Shown: positions 24,435-34,337, counted from the first letter of the stretch. The stretch is DNA of 64,000 bases from Salipiger abyssi (GCF_001975705.1 NZ_CP015093.1:806001-870000), one strand, 5' to 3'. The notes: a model not told the origin generated them from the letters alone. Numbers and translations: made by a program.

Positions 24435-24458
24435 AATGTTTCGCGAATATGAAACATT
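24435..24458. promoter_or_regulatory. Inverted-repeat operator between trxB and the Lrp-type regulator
   Basis: AATGTTTC and GAAACATT (8-bp perfect arms, 8-base spacer) lie 57-80 bases before the regulator start, in the most AT-rich part of the divergent promoter region. Lrp/AsnC proteins often bind such sites at their own promoters. Confidence 0.5.
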
Positions 24459-24514
24459 ATTGCGCAGCGCGCTGGGGGTGGTATAACAATCGCGAATTCA
24501 CATGAGGAACGACT

Positions 24515-25015
24515 ATGCCTGGGAACCGGCTCGATCCGATCGACAGAAAGATTCTGGCCGAGCTGCAAGCCGACGGTCGCATGACCAATGTCGAACTTGC
24601 CAAACGCGTGGGCATCTCTGCCCCGCCCTGCCTGCGCCGTGTGCGCACCCTGGAGGAGCAGGGCTTCATCCGTGGCTATCACGCCGATGTCGACCCGCGC
24701 GAGCTGGGATTCGAGGTGCAGGTGTTTGCCATGGTCGGGCTGCAAAGCCAGGCCGAGAGCGACCTGCGCGCCTTCGAGGAGCGCTGCCGCGCCTGGCCGC
24801 TGGTGCGCGAGTGTCACATGCTGAACGGCGAGGTGGATTTCATCCTGAAATGCGTCGCCCCGGATCTCTCGACCTTCCAGAGCTTCCTGACCGGAGAGCT
24901 GCTGACAGCCGAGAACGTCGGCAGCGTCAAGACATCGCTGGTGATCCGTGGCGCCAAGGACGAGCCGGGCGTGCCTTTCGACGTGCTCGAGGAGCGGCTC
25001 AGCCGCTCCGCCTGA
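24515..25015 (+). CDS. Lrp/AsnC family transcriptional regulator
   Basis: A 166-residue regulator: helix-turn-helix at residues about 5-55 (LDPIDRKILAELQADGRMTNVELAKRVGISAPPCLRRVRTLEEQG), linker, and an AsnC/RAM ligand domain (EVQVFAMVGLQSQ to about residue 150). The start has a GAGGAA ribosome site 6-7 bases upstream. These proteins form oligomers that respond to amino acids; the effector here is unknown. It is divergent from trxB, sharing an intergenic region with a palindrome. Confidence 0.93.
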   Translation: MPGNRLDPIDRKILAELQADGRMTNVELAKRVGISAPPCLRRVRTLEEQGFIRGYHADVDPRELGFEVQVFAMVGLQSQAESDLRAFEERCRAWPLVRECHMLNGEVDFILKCVAPDLSTFQSFLTGELLTAENVGSVKTSLVIRGAKDEPGVPFDVLEERLSRSA

Positions 25016-25024
25016 GCGGCCGGA

Positions 25025-25816
25025 TCACACCGCCGTCAGGCTCTCGATCACCTCACGGGAGGTGCGGGTCATGGTGAGCTCGCCGAAATCCTGCACCGCG
25101 TCGATATTGGGGAACATCGACATAAAGAAGGCTCGCGTGTTCTCGCCGGTGATCTGTGACAGCGCCTTGCCCGGGTGGTAGGATTCCATCTCGATCCCGC
25201 CGACGCGGATGGTCGCGTGCCGGCCCAGCATGACATGGAAGAGCTGCACCGCCCCGCCGGGGCGGACGCGCACGATGCGGTCGCCATCGGCGAAATCGGA
25301 CACCGGCACCAGTACCTTTTCCTGCCCGATCAGCGATTTCAGCCGCCCACGCCGGAGCACCATGCGCGCGGCCGGGCCGACCAGCACGTCGCCCATCGGG
25401 CGGCCCGGCCCGAAGGCGTCGGAGGTGATCCGCACCATCGAGGCCAGTGTGGTGGCGTCCTCGTCGACACCGGGCACATAGGTGGTGGAGCCGATCCAGG
25501 TGACGGGCTGCGCGCCCTCGCTGGTTTCGAGATAGTCGCCGGGCAGCAGATCCTCGATCGCCACCGGGCCGCGCACGGTCGGCATCAGCGTGCCGCGCGC
25601 AAAGGCGGTCGCGGTCTCTTCGAAAAGCGGCGAGGCCGGCGCGATATGGCTGTTGAAAGCGATGGAGAGATCCGGCGACAACGCGGCGACCTCGTATTTG
25701 CGCATGAGAGAAGAGGCGCGACGAGGCCGCCCGTCCCGAAGAGACCCGGCGTTACGGGAAATTTGCAGAGAAACCGCGCGGTCGACGGAACGGAAGGACT
25801 CGTGAAGGCTAGACAT
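25025..25816 (-). CDS. Hint-domain protein
   Basis: A 263-residue protein with a Hint (hedgehog/intein) domain from about residue 70: FARGTLMPTVRGPVAIEDLLPGDYLETSEGAQPVTWIGSTTY, through VLVGPAARMVLRR, to the conserved ELFH-like VQLFHVMLGRHATIRVGGIEMESYHPG. The usual Hint nucleophile Cys/Ser at the domain start is not clear (Gly-Thr precedes), so self-splicing is unlikely. Such short Hint proteins are numerous in Rhodobacterales and have no established role. It converges on the Lrp-type gene, nine bases away. Confidence 0.82.
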   Translation of the reverse strand: MSSLHESFRSVDRAVSLQISRNAGSLRDGRPRRASSLMRKYEVAALSPDLSIAFNSHIAPASPLFEETATAFARGTLMPTVRGPVAIEDLLPGDYLETSEGAQPVTWIGSTTYVPGVDEDATTLASMVRITSDAFGPGRPMGDVLVGPAARMVLRRGRLKSLIGQEKVLVPVSDFADGDRIVRVRPGGAVQLFHVMLGRHATIRVGGIEMESYHPGKALSQITGENTRAFFMSMFPNIDAVQDFGELTMTRTSREVIESLTAV

Positions 25817-25925
25817 GTGAACACCCCTCGAAGGCTGGTCACATCCGTGTTGGCCCCCACCAACAACGACAGAAGGACATTGCGATTTCGTTGAACACGA
25901 CTACGCCGCAATGCCCCGGATCTGT

Positions 25926-25968
25926 CAAAATTAAACCGGATTTGACCGATTTTTTGCGGTCAATCCGG
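25926..25968 (-). terminator. Intrinsic terminator downstream of the 47-residue basic protein gene
   Basis: On the minus strand CCGGATTGACCG pairs with CGGTCAAATCCGG (one bulged base) and is followed by TTTAATTTTG. It lies about 90 bases after the small gene. Confidence 0.6.
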
Positions 25969-26059
25969 CTCATTCTTGAGGATTGTCAGGTATTTCTGAA
26001 CTTTACCGCCACAATCCGCCGAATCTCCGGCGAATCGAGAGCGGTTTTCAGGTGCTTTC

Positions 26060-26203
26060 TCAGGCGCGTTTGAGAATCGCGGCTTGCCCCTTGCGGCGCG
26101 CGATGGTCTCGGCACGGCGGGCGCCGCGCGCGAAGGGAAGCGTCACCTCGGCGCTCTTGGCGGTTGCCACGACCGACTTGATAAAACGGCTTTGCTTTTT
26201 CAT
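26060..26203 (-). CDS. Small basic protein of unknown function (47 residues)
   Basis: MKKQSRFIKSVVATAKSAEV begins a 47-residue, Lys/Arg-rich chain. The ATG at 26203 has a strong ribosome site (AAGGAGCAGGACC) directly upstream, and a terminator-like hairpin follows, so it looks like a real single-gene unit. A longer in-frame extension to 26311 is Pro-rich and lacks a ribosome site. I do not recognise a family; its composition suggests nucleic-acid or ribosome contact. Confidence 0.65.
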   Translation of the reverse strand: MKKQSRFIKSVVATAKSAEVTLPFARGARRAETIARRKGQAAILKRA

Positions 26204-26361
26204 GGTCCTGCTCCTTGGTCTTTTTGGTCTTATTGGTTTGCCTGTCAGCGCAGGTGCCCCCTGCGTGCCTGACGCAACCATGCCGCCGAATTGAGGCGGG
26301 TTTTTGACCAATGGCGGACAATTTCAGGCAGCAGGCCCGTTTGTTTCCGAAATAGCTGCGC

Positions 26362-27117
26362 TCAGAGCCGGATGACCGAGATCAGCCGCCCGTAATCGGC
26401 CTCTTTCTCGTGGCAGGAGCGGCGATAGGAGAAAAACCGCTCCGGGTCGGAATAGGTGCAATGCCGCGTCCACTCCGCCTCGATCCCGGCCTCGCGCATC
26501 TTGTGCAGCCCGTAGCCCGGCAGATCGAAATGCAGCCGGTCCCCTGCCCCGCCGGCAAAGAACCGGGCATTGCCGGGATCCTCGCCCATGAAATCGTCGA
26601 AGAATTCGGGGCCCACCTCATAGGCGCGCTGGCTGATCGCCGGGCCGATCACCGCCTTGATGTTCTCGCGCACCGCGCCGAGCTTCACCATCGCCGAAAT
26701 CGTCTCGTCCAGCACCCCGTCGATGGCGCCGCGCCAGCCCGCATGGGCGGCGCCGACCACCCCGGCCTGCGCATCGGCGAACAGCACCGGCTGGCAATCC
26801 GCCGTCAGCACCGAGAGCGCCACGCCGGGCGTCGCCGTGACCAGCCCGTCGGCCTCGGGCACCGGGCCGTCATGCGGGCCGTCGACCGTGACCACGCGGG
26901 CGGAATGGGTCTGATGCACATTGACCAGATGGCTGACCGGCACGTCCATCGCCTCGGCGACACGGGCGCGATTGATCGCGACGATCTCCGATTGATCGGA
27001 CGAGCCGGCGCCGCAATTCAGCCCGGCGAAAACCCCCGAGGAGGCGCCGCCCTTGCGGGTAAAGAACCCGTGCCGCAGCGGCGAGAGGCTTTGGGAGGTG
27101 ATGATTTCCAGCATCAT
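26362..27117 (-). CDS. pgeF: Peptidoglycan editing factor PgeF (laccase-domain YfiH family)
   Basis: A 251-residue member of the DUF152/YfiH family, formerly called polyphenol oxidase. The metal/catalytic residues are visible: HQTHS (His71), TADCQPVLF (Cys108) and AHAGWRGA (His125). Members remove L-Ser misincorporated in peptidoglycan precursors (PgeF) or act as purine nucleosidases. It overlaps the upstream midA gene by four bases, continuing the lgt-midA-pgeF order widespread in alphaproteobacteria. Confidence 0.92.
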   Translation of the reverse strand: MMLEIITSQSLSPLRHGFFTRKGGASSGVFAGLNCGAGSSDQSEIVAINRARVAEAMDVPVSHLVNVHQTHSARVVTVDGPHDGPVPEADGLVTATPGVALSVLTADCQPVLFADAQAGVVGAAHAGWRGAIDGVLDETISAMVKLGAVRENIKAVIGPAISQRAYEVGPEFFDDFMGEDPGNARFFAGGAGDRLHFDLPGYGLHKMREAGIEAEWTRHCTYSDPERFFSYRRSCHEKEADYGRLISVIRL

Positions 27118-28175
27118 GTCAGCAATCCGGGCGGTGGCGTCGCACCTTCGGGGAAGAATCCGAGTGTCTTGAACAACGAACCCATTTCAGCGGGATGCGT
27201 CAACCGGCGATGTGCCGCGACATGGGTCTCGAGCGCATCGCCCGAGAGCTTCGCCGCCAGCGCGCGGGCGCGGTCGGTGATGCCGAGGCGTTCGAGAAAC
27301 AGCCCCTGCGGGGTAAGCTGCGTATGGGCGCAGGGGGCCGCGTCGGCCAGCGCGCCGAAATCCACATGCGCGGTCAGATCGGCCTCTCCCGGTGCTGCCA
27401 GCGGGTCGGCACGTTCATGCCGCCGCAGCGCCTGGAACGTGTCGCCAAGGCTGCGCTCGGCGCCGTAATCGACGATCATCGCCGCGCCGCCATGCGCGGC
27501 GATGCGGCGGCCCAGCTCTTCGGCGATTCCCTGTGCCGGGGCGCAGGTCTCGACCAGATCGCCCTCACTCGTATCCGCCAGCCGGTGCGCCAGCGCCGCC
27601 TGCGCCACCGGCTCGGTCAGCCCGAAGCTCAGCGCGCCGTCGCGCAGCCCCACCACGCGCTCGGCCCAGGCATCGCCCGCGCGCAGGAACTGCCGGATCG
27701 GCAACGCGTCGAAGAACTCGTTGGCGAGCAGGAAGAGCGGCGCCTCGGGCAGATCGGCAACGCTCTCGTGCCAGACCGGCATCAGCGGCCCGAGCCGCCG
27801 CCGCTGTTCGTCGCGCAGCCGTGGCGAGGTCTCGACCAGATGCAGCCGCGCCGCCTCCAGCATGCCGGGCACCCCGCGCATGGCGCGGGTGGCGTCGGCC
27901 ATCAGCGTGCCCCGGCCCGGCCCCAGCTCGGCCAGCACAAAGGGGTCGGGCCGGCCCTGATCCATCCAGCATTGCGCAAGGCAGAGCCCCAGCAGCTCGC
28001 CGAACATCTGGCTGACCTCGGGCGCGGTGATGAAATCGCCCGCCGCGCCGAGCGGATCGCGGGTCGGGTAATAGCCGTGCTGCGGATGCATGAGGCAGAG
28101 CGACATGTATTCCGCGATGCTCATCGGCCCCTCGGCGGCGATGCGCTTGTGCAGGACCTCCTCCAGCGGGGTCAT
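27114..28175 (-). CDS. MidA/NDUFAF7-type SAM-dependent methyltransferase
   Basis: A 353-residue class I methyltransferase. [33 protein letters not shown] and [14 protein letters not shown] (SAM loop) plus [15 protein letters not shown] are the family blocks; the mitochondrial homologue methylates an arginine of complex I. ATG at 28175 overlaps the lgt stop by four bases, so translation is coupled. Frame extension further upstream is antisense-like sequence inside lgt. Confidence 0.9.
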   Translation of the reverse strand: MTPLEEVLHKRIAAEGPMSIAEYMSLCLMHPQHGYYPTRDPLGAAGDFITAPEVSQMFGELLGLCLAQCWMDQGRPDPFVLAELGPGRGTLMADATRAMRGVPGMLEAARLHLVETSPRLRDEQRRRLGPLMPVWHESVADLPEAPLFLLANEFFDALPIRQFLRAGDAWAERVVGLRDGALSFGLTEPVAQAALAHRLADTSEGDLVETCAPAQGIAEELGRRIAAHGGAAMIVDYGAERSLGDTFQALRRHERADPLAAPGEADLTAHVDFGALADAAPCAHTQLTPQGLFLERLGITDRARALAAKLSGDALETHVAAHRRLTHPAEMGSLFKTLGFFPEGATPPPGLLT

Positions 28176-29059
28176 GCCCGGCGCCCCGCGCGGATCGCCA
28201 GCCACAGGCCGATGGCGATCATCGGCAGCGACAGGATCTGCCCCATGGTGAGCCCGTAGCCGTTCACATGCCAGGCCAGCCCCAGCGGGTTGCCCGGCGA
28301 GACGAATTGCGCATCGGGCTGGCGCACCAGCTCGACCAGCACCCGGGCGATGCCATAGCCGGCAAAGAAGATGCCGGCGATCCTGCCCGGACGCTTCAGC
28401 GTACCACGGAAGAAGGCCAGCCAGATCAGCAGCCCGCCCAGCAGCAGCCCCTCGAGCCCCGCCTCGTAAAGCTGCGAGGGGTGGCGGGCGCATTCCGCGA
28501 CCAGCGCCTGACCACACTCCTGCGCCGCCGCGCCGGGAAAGATCACCCCCCAGGGCAGATCGGTGGGCCGGCCCCAGAGCTCGGCATTGACGAAATTGGC
28601 GATCCGCCCCAGCAGCAGACCGGGCGGCACCGCGAGCGCCATCATGTCGGCGGTGGGCATCAGCGGAATGCGATTCCTGAGGCAGAAGCCCAGCACCGCG
28701 AGGATCACGCCCAAGAGCCCGCCATGGAAGGACATGCCGCCATGCCAGACCATCAGGATCTCGGCCGGGTGGGCGAGGTAATAGGCCGGCTGGTAGAACA
28801 GCACGAAACCGAGCCGCCCGCCGAGGATGATGCCGAGAATCACCCAGGTCATGAGCTGCTCGACCTGCGCCGCGCTCATCGGCGGGGTGTCGTTGCGCCA
28901 GAGCGCGCTGCGCTTCACCGCCGCCGCCGCCAGCTGCCAGCCGATCAGGATGCCGGCGATATAGGCCAGCGCGTACCAGCGCAGGGCAAATTCGAAGCCT
29001 CCGATTGAGATCGAGAACAGCTCGGAGGAGAGCGGCGGAAAGGGAATGGCGGCTTTCAT
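28172..29059 (-). CDS. lgt: Phosphatidylglycerol-prolipoprotein diacylglyceryl transferase
   Basis: Inner-membrane enzyme that puts diacylglycerol on the lipobox cysteine of prolipoproteins. The 295-residue, multi-helix protein carries the key blocks [35 protein letters not shown] (Lgt signature with the essential Arg/Asn) and [12 protein letters not shown]. First gene of the lgt-midA-pgeF unit, preceded by a 97-base gap shared with the divergent ubiK. Confidence 0.96.
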   Translation of the reverse strand: MKAAIPFPPLSSELFSISIGGFEFALRWYALAYIAGILIGWQLAAAAVKRSALWRNDTPPMSAAQVEQLMTWVILGIILGGRLGFVLFYQPAYYLAHPAEILMVWHGGMSFHGGLLGVILAVLGFCLRNRIPLMPTADMMALAVPPGLLLGRIANFVNAELWGRPTDLPWGVIFPGAAAQECGQALVAECARHPSQLYEAGLEGLLLGGLLIWLAFFRGTLKRPGRIAGIFFAGYGIARVLVELVRQPDAQFVSPGNPLGLAWHVNGYGLTMGQILSLPMIAIGLWLAIRAGRRA

Positions 29060-29156
29060 GGGCGCATCAGTGCCGTGGCTTTCGCGGGGAAGTCAACCTT
29101 GAGGCCGGAGCAGTTGCGGCCCATATAGGAAGGGAGTTCAGGATCAGGAGTCTCCC

Positions 29157-29402
29157 ATGCAGACGCGCAACAAGGTATTCGACGACATCTCGCAGCTGAT
29201 GACCAACGCGATGGGCGTGGCTCAGGGTGCCAAGGACGAGGCGGAGACGGCGATGAAGTCGATGATCGACCGCTGGCTGGCCGATCGCGATTTCGTCACC
29301 CGCGAAGAGTTCGACGCGGTGCGCGCCATGGCGCAGAAGGCCCGCGAGGAAAACGAGGCGCTGAAAGCGCGGCTCGACGCGCTGGAGAAGGGCGCGGAGT
29401 AA
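29157..29402 (+). CDS. ubiK: UbiK-type accessory factor (BMFP family)
   Basis: An 81-residue, almost wholly helical protein (QTRNKVFDDISQLMTNAMGVAQGAKDE, then a C-terminal coiled coil FVTREEFDAVRAMAQKAREENEALKARLDALE). BMFP proteins such as UbiK help the ubiquinone biosynthesis complex and trimerise through the coiled coil. Divergent from lgt; a GGAG-containing ribosome site precedes the ATG region. Confidence 0.88.
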   Translation: MQTRNKVFDDISQLMTNAMGVAQGAKDEAETAMKSMIDRWLADRDFVTREEFDAVRAMAQKAREENEALKARLDALEKGAE

Positions 29403-29423
29403 ACGGGCATAAGGGCTCCGGGG

Positions 29424-29450
29424 GCGGTGGGCAAATTGCCCACCCTACGT
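29424..29450. repeat. Dispersed palindromic repeat, copy 1
   Basis: Centred on the perfect palindrome GGTGGGCAAATTGCCCACC with flanks GGC and CTACG. Twenty-six of 27 bases recur (reverse-complemented) at 48512-48538. A diverged inverted version, GAGTGGGCACTCTGCCCAC, lies at 29653-29671. The 418-base gap 29403-29820 contains only this, a longer inverted repeat and the rplO promoter. Confidence 0.75.
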
Positions 29451-29490
29451 CCGAGCGACGCCCTGGCGCGGAATCAAGGCGCGCAGCGCC

Positions 29491-29632
29491 GCCGCGCCAT
29501 CGCCGGCCCGCCCCCCGGGCTGGCGATTTGGTGACATTGACACCGCGTGTCGAGGTCTTTCGGACTTGGCCGGGATAAATCGAGAGGTTCGGCCCTCCGG
29601 ATCGCCATCCCGCGGGCCGGCGATGGCGCGGC
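29491..29632. repeat. 21-bp inverted repeat with a 100-base loop
   Basis: GCCGCGCCATCGCCGGCCCG(C) at 29491-29511 is matched perfectly as its reverse complement at 29612-29632. The interior encodes nothing recognisable. Together with the diverged palindromes at both ends (29424 and 29652) it forms a nested inverted structure of about 255 bases, like a small non-autonomous element. Confidence 0.6.
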
Positions 29633-29696
29633 TACTCCAAACGTTGCGACCAGAGTGGGCACTCTGCCCACCGCTCCTCCTCACCCCACACCGCCC

Positions 29697-29725
29697 TTGC
29701 GTGACAGGCCCCTCAGCGCTATACG
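29697..29725 (+). promoter_or_regulatory. Sigma70-type promoter of the rplO-secY-adk unit
   Basis: TTGCGT, 17-base spacer, TATACG, ending 95 bases before the rplO start. Same design as the other ribosomal-unit promoters in this window. Confidence 0.65.
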
Positions 29726-29820
29726 CCCCCGGTGGCTTTGCGCCACCGATTCAAAACACCAAGAAACGCCGTGTTTGGCCCAGTCGCTTCGGGGGCCATA
29801 TCCGGCAATGGAGAAGCGAC

Positions 29821-30291
29821 ATGAAACTCAACGAACTTCGCGACAACGCGGGCGCAACCCGCTCGAAGAAACGCATCGGCCGTGGCCCGGGCTCGGGCAA
29901 GGGCAAGATGGGTGGCCGTGGTATCAAAGGTCAGAAATCCCGCTCGGGTGTGGCCATCAACGGCTACGAAGGCGGCCAGATGCCGCTCTACCAGCGTCTG
30001 CCCAAGCGCGGCTTCACCAAGCCGAACCGCAAGAGCTACGCTGTGGTCAACCTCGGCCTGATCCAGAAATTCGTCGATGCGGGCAAGCTCGACGCCGGCA
30101 GCATCACCGAAGAGACCCTGATCTCCTCGGGTCTCGTGCGCCGCAAGCTCGACGGCATCCGCGTGCTGGCCAAGGGCGAAGTGACCTCGGCCCTGACCAT
30201 CGAAACCACCGGCGCGTCGAAATCGGCGGTCGAGGCGGTCGAGAAAGCCGGCGGCGCTCTGAAAGTCACGGCAGCGGCAGCCGCCGAATAA
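29821..30291 (+). CDS. rplO: 50S ribosomal protein L15
   Basis: A 156-residue ribosomal protein with the L15 N-terminus [21 protein letters not shown], the glycine-rich [22 protein letters not shown] and the C-terminal [12 protein letters not shown]. It normally follows rpmD on the same strand, but here it opens a rightward unit 17 kb from rpmD and in the opposite direction. An ATG further upstream in frame was rejected because it only adds promoter sequence. Confidence 0.97.
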   Translation: MKLNELRDNAGATRSKKRIGRGPGSGKGKMGGRGIKGQKSRSGVAINGYEGGQMPLYQRLPKRGFTKPNRKSYAVVNLGLIQKFVDAGKLDAGSITEETLISSGLVRRKLDGIRVLAKGEVTSALTIETTGASKSAVEAVEKAGGALKVTAAAAAE

Positions 30292-30344
30292 GCGGGTTGT
30301 GAGCGGCAAGCGTGCCGCTTACATAAGGCCCCACGTTTTCCACG

Positions 30345-30384
30345 AACGCCGCCGGAGCCGGAAAGCGCTTCCGGCGGCGTTTTC
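30345..30384 (+). terminator. Hairpin terminator/attenuator between rplO and secY
   Basis: AACGCCGCCGGA pairs with TCCGGCGGCGTT (12 bp) and is followed by TTCG. It would reduce read-through from rplO into secY or protect the rplO mRNA end. secY starts 19 bases later. Confidence 0.6.
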
Positions 30385-30402
30385 GCCTCAGAGAGGACCC
30401 GC

Positions 30403-31763
<1,361 letters not shown>

Positions 31764-31767
<4 letters not shown>

Positions 31768-32405
31768 ACATTATACTTCTTGGACCGCCCGGCGCGGGCA
31801 AAGGCACACAGGCACGCATTCTCGTCGACGAGCGGGGGATGACCCAGCTCTCCACCGGCGACATGCTGCGTGAGGCCAAGGACAGCGGCACCGAGATGGG
31901 CAAGAAGGTCGCAGAGGTCATGGCCCGCGGCGAGCTCGTCACCGACGAGATCGTCATCGGCCTGATCCGCGAAAAGCTCGAAGCCGGCGGCTCCGGCTTC
32001 ATCTTCGACGGCTTCCCGCGCACGCTGAAACAGGCCGACGCGCTGGCGGATCTGCTCGACGAGATGGGCCAGACGCTCGACAAGGTGGTCGAGCTGCGGG
32101 TCAATGACGAGGCGCTGGTGGAGCGCATCACCGCGCGCTCGACCTGCGGCAATTGCGGTGAGGTCTATAACGACATCACCAAGCCGATCCCGGCGGATGG
32201 CAAATGCTCCAACTGCGGCGGCACCGAGTTCAAGCGCCGGGCCGACGACAATGCCGACAGCCTCAAGAAGCGTCTGATGGAATATTACAAGCAGACCTCG
32301 CCGCTGATCGGCTATTACTACGCCAAGGGCCAGCATTGCCGTGTCGACGGGCTGGGCGAGATCGGCGACGTCAAGGCGGCAATTGCCGGCAAGCTCGACG
32401 GCTGA
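31764..32405 (+). CDS. adk: Adenylate kinase, zinc-type LID
   Basis: A 213-residue kinase interconverting ATP, ADP and AMP. P-loop GPPGAGKGT (residues 7-15), [12 protein letters not shown] and a long LID domain with four cysteines (Cys128, 131, 148, 151: CGNCGE...CSNCGG), which bind a structural zinc ion in the long adenylate kinases. It overlaps secY by four bases and is closed by a terminator, so the unit ends here and does not continue into rpsM. Confidence 0.97.
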
Positions 32406-32430
32406 GAAACCCCGGATTTGATTTCTTCGA

Positions 32431-32463
32431 AAGGCAATCGTCTTATGACGGTTGCCTTTTTTA
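32431..32463 (+). terminator. Intrinsic terminator after adk
   Basis: AAGGCAATCGTC pairs with GACGGTTGCCTT (one G-T pair), loop TTAT, tail TTTTTT. It separates rplO-secY-adk from rpsM. Confidence 0.88.
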
Positions 32464-32520
32464 TTTGCAGAATGTCAGATTATAAAATCGCGTGTTTTTA
32501 TGAGTTCTGGAGTGCAAAAG

Positions 32521-32853
32521 ATGTTGGGTTCGAAATTCAAATGCGAGTTTTCCGTCGGAGAGGCGATTGGCCAACTGGTCATCTGGATCCTCTTGTCCAT
32601 TGTCACCCTGGGCCTCGCCCTGTTCGTACTCCCCTATTACTTTGTAAGGGCGCCGCTGAACCGCACCTACCTGCTCGACCGTGACGGCGCAAAGATCGGT
32701 CGCGTTTCGGTCGACGTGGACTTCATGGATATTCTTGGCCACGCTCTGGTGTGGCTGCTTTTGTCCATCATCACGTTCGGTCTTGCCTATCTCATCTACT
32801 GGCCCGCCGTGATCAAGCGCCTGCTCAATGCGGCGACCATCACCGAGATCTGA
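32521..32853 (+). CDS. Small membrane protein with an internal duplication (DUF6693-like)
   Basis: A 110-residue protein of two similar halves: GEAIGQLVIWILLSIVTLGL and DILGHALVWLLLSIITFGLA, each a hydrophobic hairpin followed by a basic segment (APLNRTYLL; IKRLLNAATI). The ATG at 32521 has GGAG nine bases ahead; ATGs at 32500 and 32452 are in frame but lack ribosome sites. The region is AT-richer than its neighbours. The duplicated layout recalls the DUF6693 family, a name I give with low certainty. Function unknown; it sits in the gap between adk and rpsM. Confidence 0.65.
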   Translation: MLGSKFKCEFSVGEAIGQLVIWILLSIVTLGLALFVLPYYFVRAPLNRTYLLDRDGAKIGRVSVDVDFMDILGHALVWLLLSIITFGLAYLIYWPAVIKRLLNAATITEI

Positions 32854-32870
32854 TCCGGTCCTGCGCGGCC

Positions 32871-33269
32871 TCATCCCCGTCCGGCGGAGGCCACCTGCCC
32901 GATCCGGTTGAAGGCGAGCAGCACCCCGCCCTCCCCTTCCGCGAACTGCGTCGCGAGAAAGGCGCTGTCTTCGGGCGACAGGCTGGCATAGCCCATCGAC
33001 CAGCCCAGAAAGCCGCGCTCGGCAACGGTGCGGCGCATGCGCAGCACCACATCGAAATGGCGCAGATCCTGCGCGATCCGCAGGAACAGGCGTTCGACGA
33101 TCTCTCGCGGCCCTTCGAGCACCTGACAGAATCCGTCCTCGTCGCGCAGCAGATACCCCGTCACCCCCTCCCGGGCGTTGTGGGTCATCGCTTCCCGCAG
33201 GACGTCGATATCCGAGGTATGCCCGCGCGGATGGCGCGAAGCGCTTGTATATAGAAGCTGAGTGATCAT
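32871..33269 (-). CDS. BLUF-domain blue-light photoreceptor (single domain)
   Basis: A 132-residue BLUF protein binding FAD non-covalently. The photocycle residues are in place: Tyr7 (QLLYTSAS), Asn31 (MTHNAREGVTGYLL) and Gln49 (DGFCQVLEGP), with a Trp-x-Met pair in FLGWSMGYASLSPEDS. There is no output domain after residue about 100, so it would signal by protein-protein contact, like PixD or the short BlrB-type proteins. It is encoded against the surrounding rplO-rplQ direction, divergently from rpsM. Confidence 0.92.
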   Translation of the reverse strand: MITQLLYTSASRHPRGHTSDIDVLREAMTHNAREGVTGYLLRDEDGFCQVLEGPREIVERLFLRIAQDLRHFDVVLRMRRTVAERGFLGWSMGYASLSPEDSAFLATQFAEGEGGVLLAFNRIGQVASAGRG

Positions 33270-33375
33270 ATTGGCCTTACGACGCGCGCGGCGTCCGGGT
33301 CGTGTGTCGGTCTGGATACTTGCTGTTCATGAGGGACCAAACGCCAGGGCATTGCAAGCGGTTCCCATAAAGCCC

Positions 33376-33404
33376 TTGACCCGCGTTCCGAATCCTCATA
33401 CCCA
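33376..33404 (+). promoter_or_regulatory. Sigma70-type promoter of the rpsM-rpsK-rpoA-rplQ unit
   Basis: TTGACC, 17-base spacer, TACCCA, about 157 bases before the rpsM start, within the divergent gap to the BLUF gene. The leader in between can form hairpins (GCGGAGCGGGTCGCTCCC...), possibly for autoregulation. Confidence 0.55.
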
Positions 33405-33560
33405 CCCGCATCTCTAACCGAGAATCAGACATGCGGAGCGGGTCGCTCCCCCTCCGCAGACCACCTCATCAGCGGACAGCCCGAAGGCGGAACGGCTTTC
33501 GGGCTCATGTTGTGAAAAAAGGTTCTGGCGCTACGGAACCGCAACGAAAGGAACAGAGAC

Positions 33561-33929
33561 TTGGCACGTATTGCCGGCGTCAACATCCCGACCAACAAAC
33601 GGGTGCCCATCGCCCTCACCTACATCACCGGTATCGGCCACACCTCGGCCAAATCCATCTGTGAAGCCGTGAACATCGAGCCCTCGCGCCGTGTGAACGA
33701 GCTGTCCGATGCCGAAGTGCTCGCCATCCGCGAACATATCGACGCCAACTTCACCGTCGAAGGCGACCTGCGCCGTGAGACGCAGATGAACATCAAGCGT
33801 CTGATGGACCTCGGCTGCTACCGCGGCCTGCGTCACCGTCGCAACCTCCCCGTGCGCGGTCAGCGCACCCACACCAACGCCCGTACCCGCAAGGGCCCGG
33901 CGAAGCCGATTGCCGGCAAGAAGAAGTAA
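33561..33929 (+). CDS. rpsM: 30S ribosomal protein S13
   Basis: A 122-residue protein with S13 motifs [25 protein letters not shown] and [28 protein letters not shown]. The initiator is TTG at 33561, since no ATG/GTG lies nearby in frame and AAAGGAACAGAGAC gives a ribosome site. It binds the head of the small subunit and contacts the peptidyl-tRNA. Confidence 0.97.
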   Translation: MARIAGVNIPTNKRVPIALTYITGIGHTSAKSICEAVNIEPSRRVNELSDAEVLAIREHIDANFTVEGDLRRETQMNIKRLMDLGCYRGLRHRRNLPVRGQRTHTNARTRKGPAKPIAGKKK

Positions 33930-33944
33930 GGGAGGCACTCAGAT

Positions 33945-34337
33945 ATGGCACGTGATACCCGTCGCGGAGGCAAGAAGAAGGTCTCCAAGAACATCGCCGC
34001 CGGTGTGGCGCATGTGAACTCGTCCTTCAACAACACCAAGATCCTGATCTCGGATGTGCAGGGCAACGCGATCTCCTGGTCGTCCGCCGGCACCATGGGC
34101 TTCAAGGGCTCGCGGAAATCGACCCCCTACGCCGCTCAGCTGGCCGCGGAAGACGCGGGCAAGAAGGCGCAGGAACACGGCGTGAAAACGCTGGAAGTCG
34201 AAGTTCAGGGCCCCGGCTCGGGCCGTGAATCGGCCCTGCGCGCGCTGGCCGCCGTCGGCTTCAACATCACGTCGATCCGTGACGTGACGCCGATCGCCCA
34301 TAACGGCTGCCGCCCGCCGAAGCGCCGCCGCGTCTGA
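33945..34337 (+). CDS. rpsK: 30S ribosomal protein S11
   Basis: A 130-residue platform protein: [48 protein letters not shown] and the conserved C-terminus [16 protein letters not shown]. Fifteen bases after rpsM in the same unit, with a GGGAGGCAC ribosome site. Confidence 0.97.
   Translation: MARDTRRGGKKKVSKNIAAGVAHVNSSFNNTKILISDVQGNAISWSSAGTMGFKGSRKSTPYAAQLAAEDAGKKAQEHGVKTLEVEVQGPGSGRESALRALAAVGFNITSIRDVTPIAHNGCRPPKRRRV

Noticed and set aside
25025..25816. Intein or self-splicing activity of the Hint protein
   Set aside because: No catalytic Cys/Ser at the Hint start and no splice-junction Asn with a following extein.
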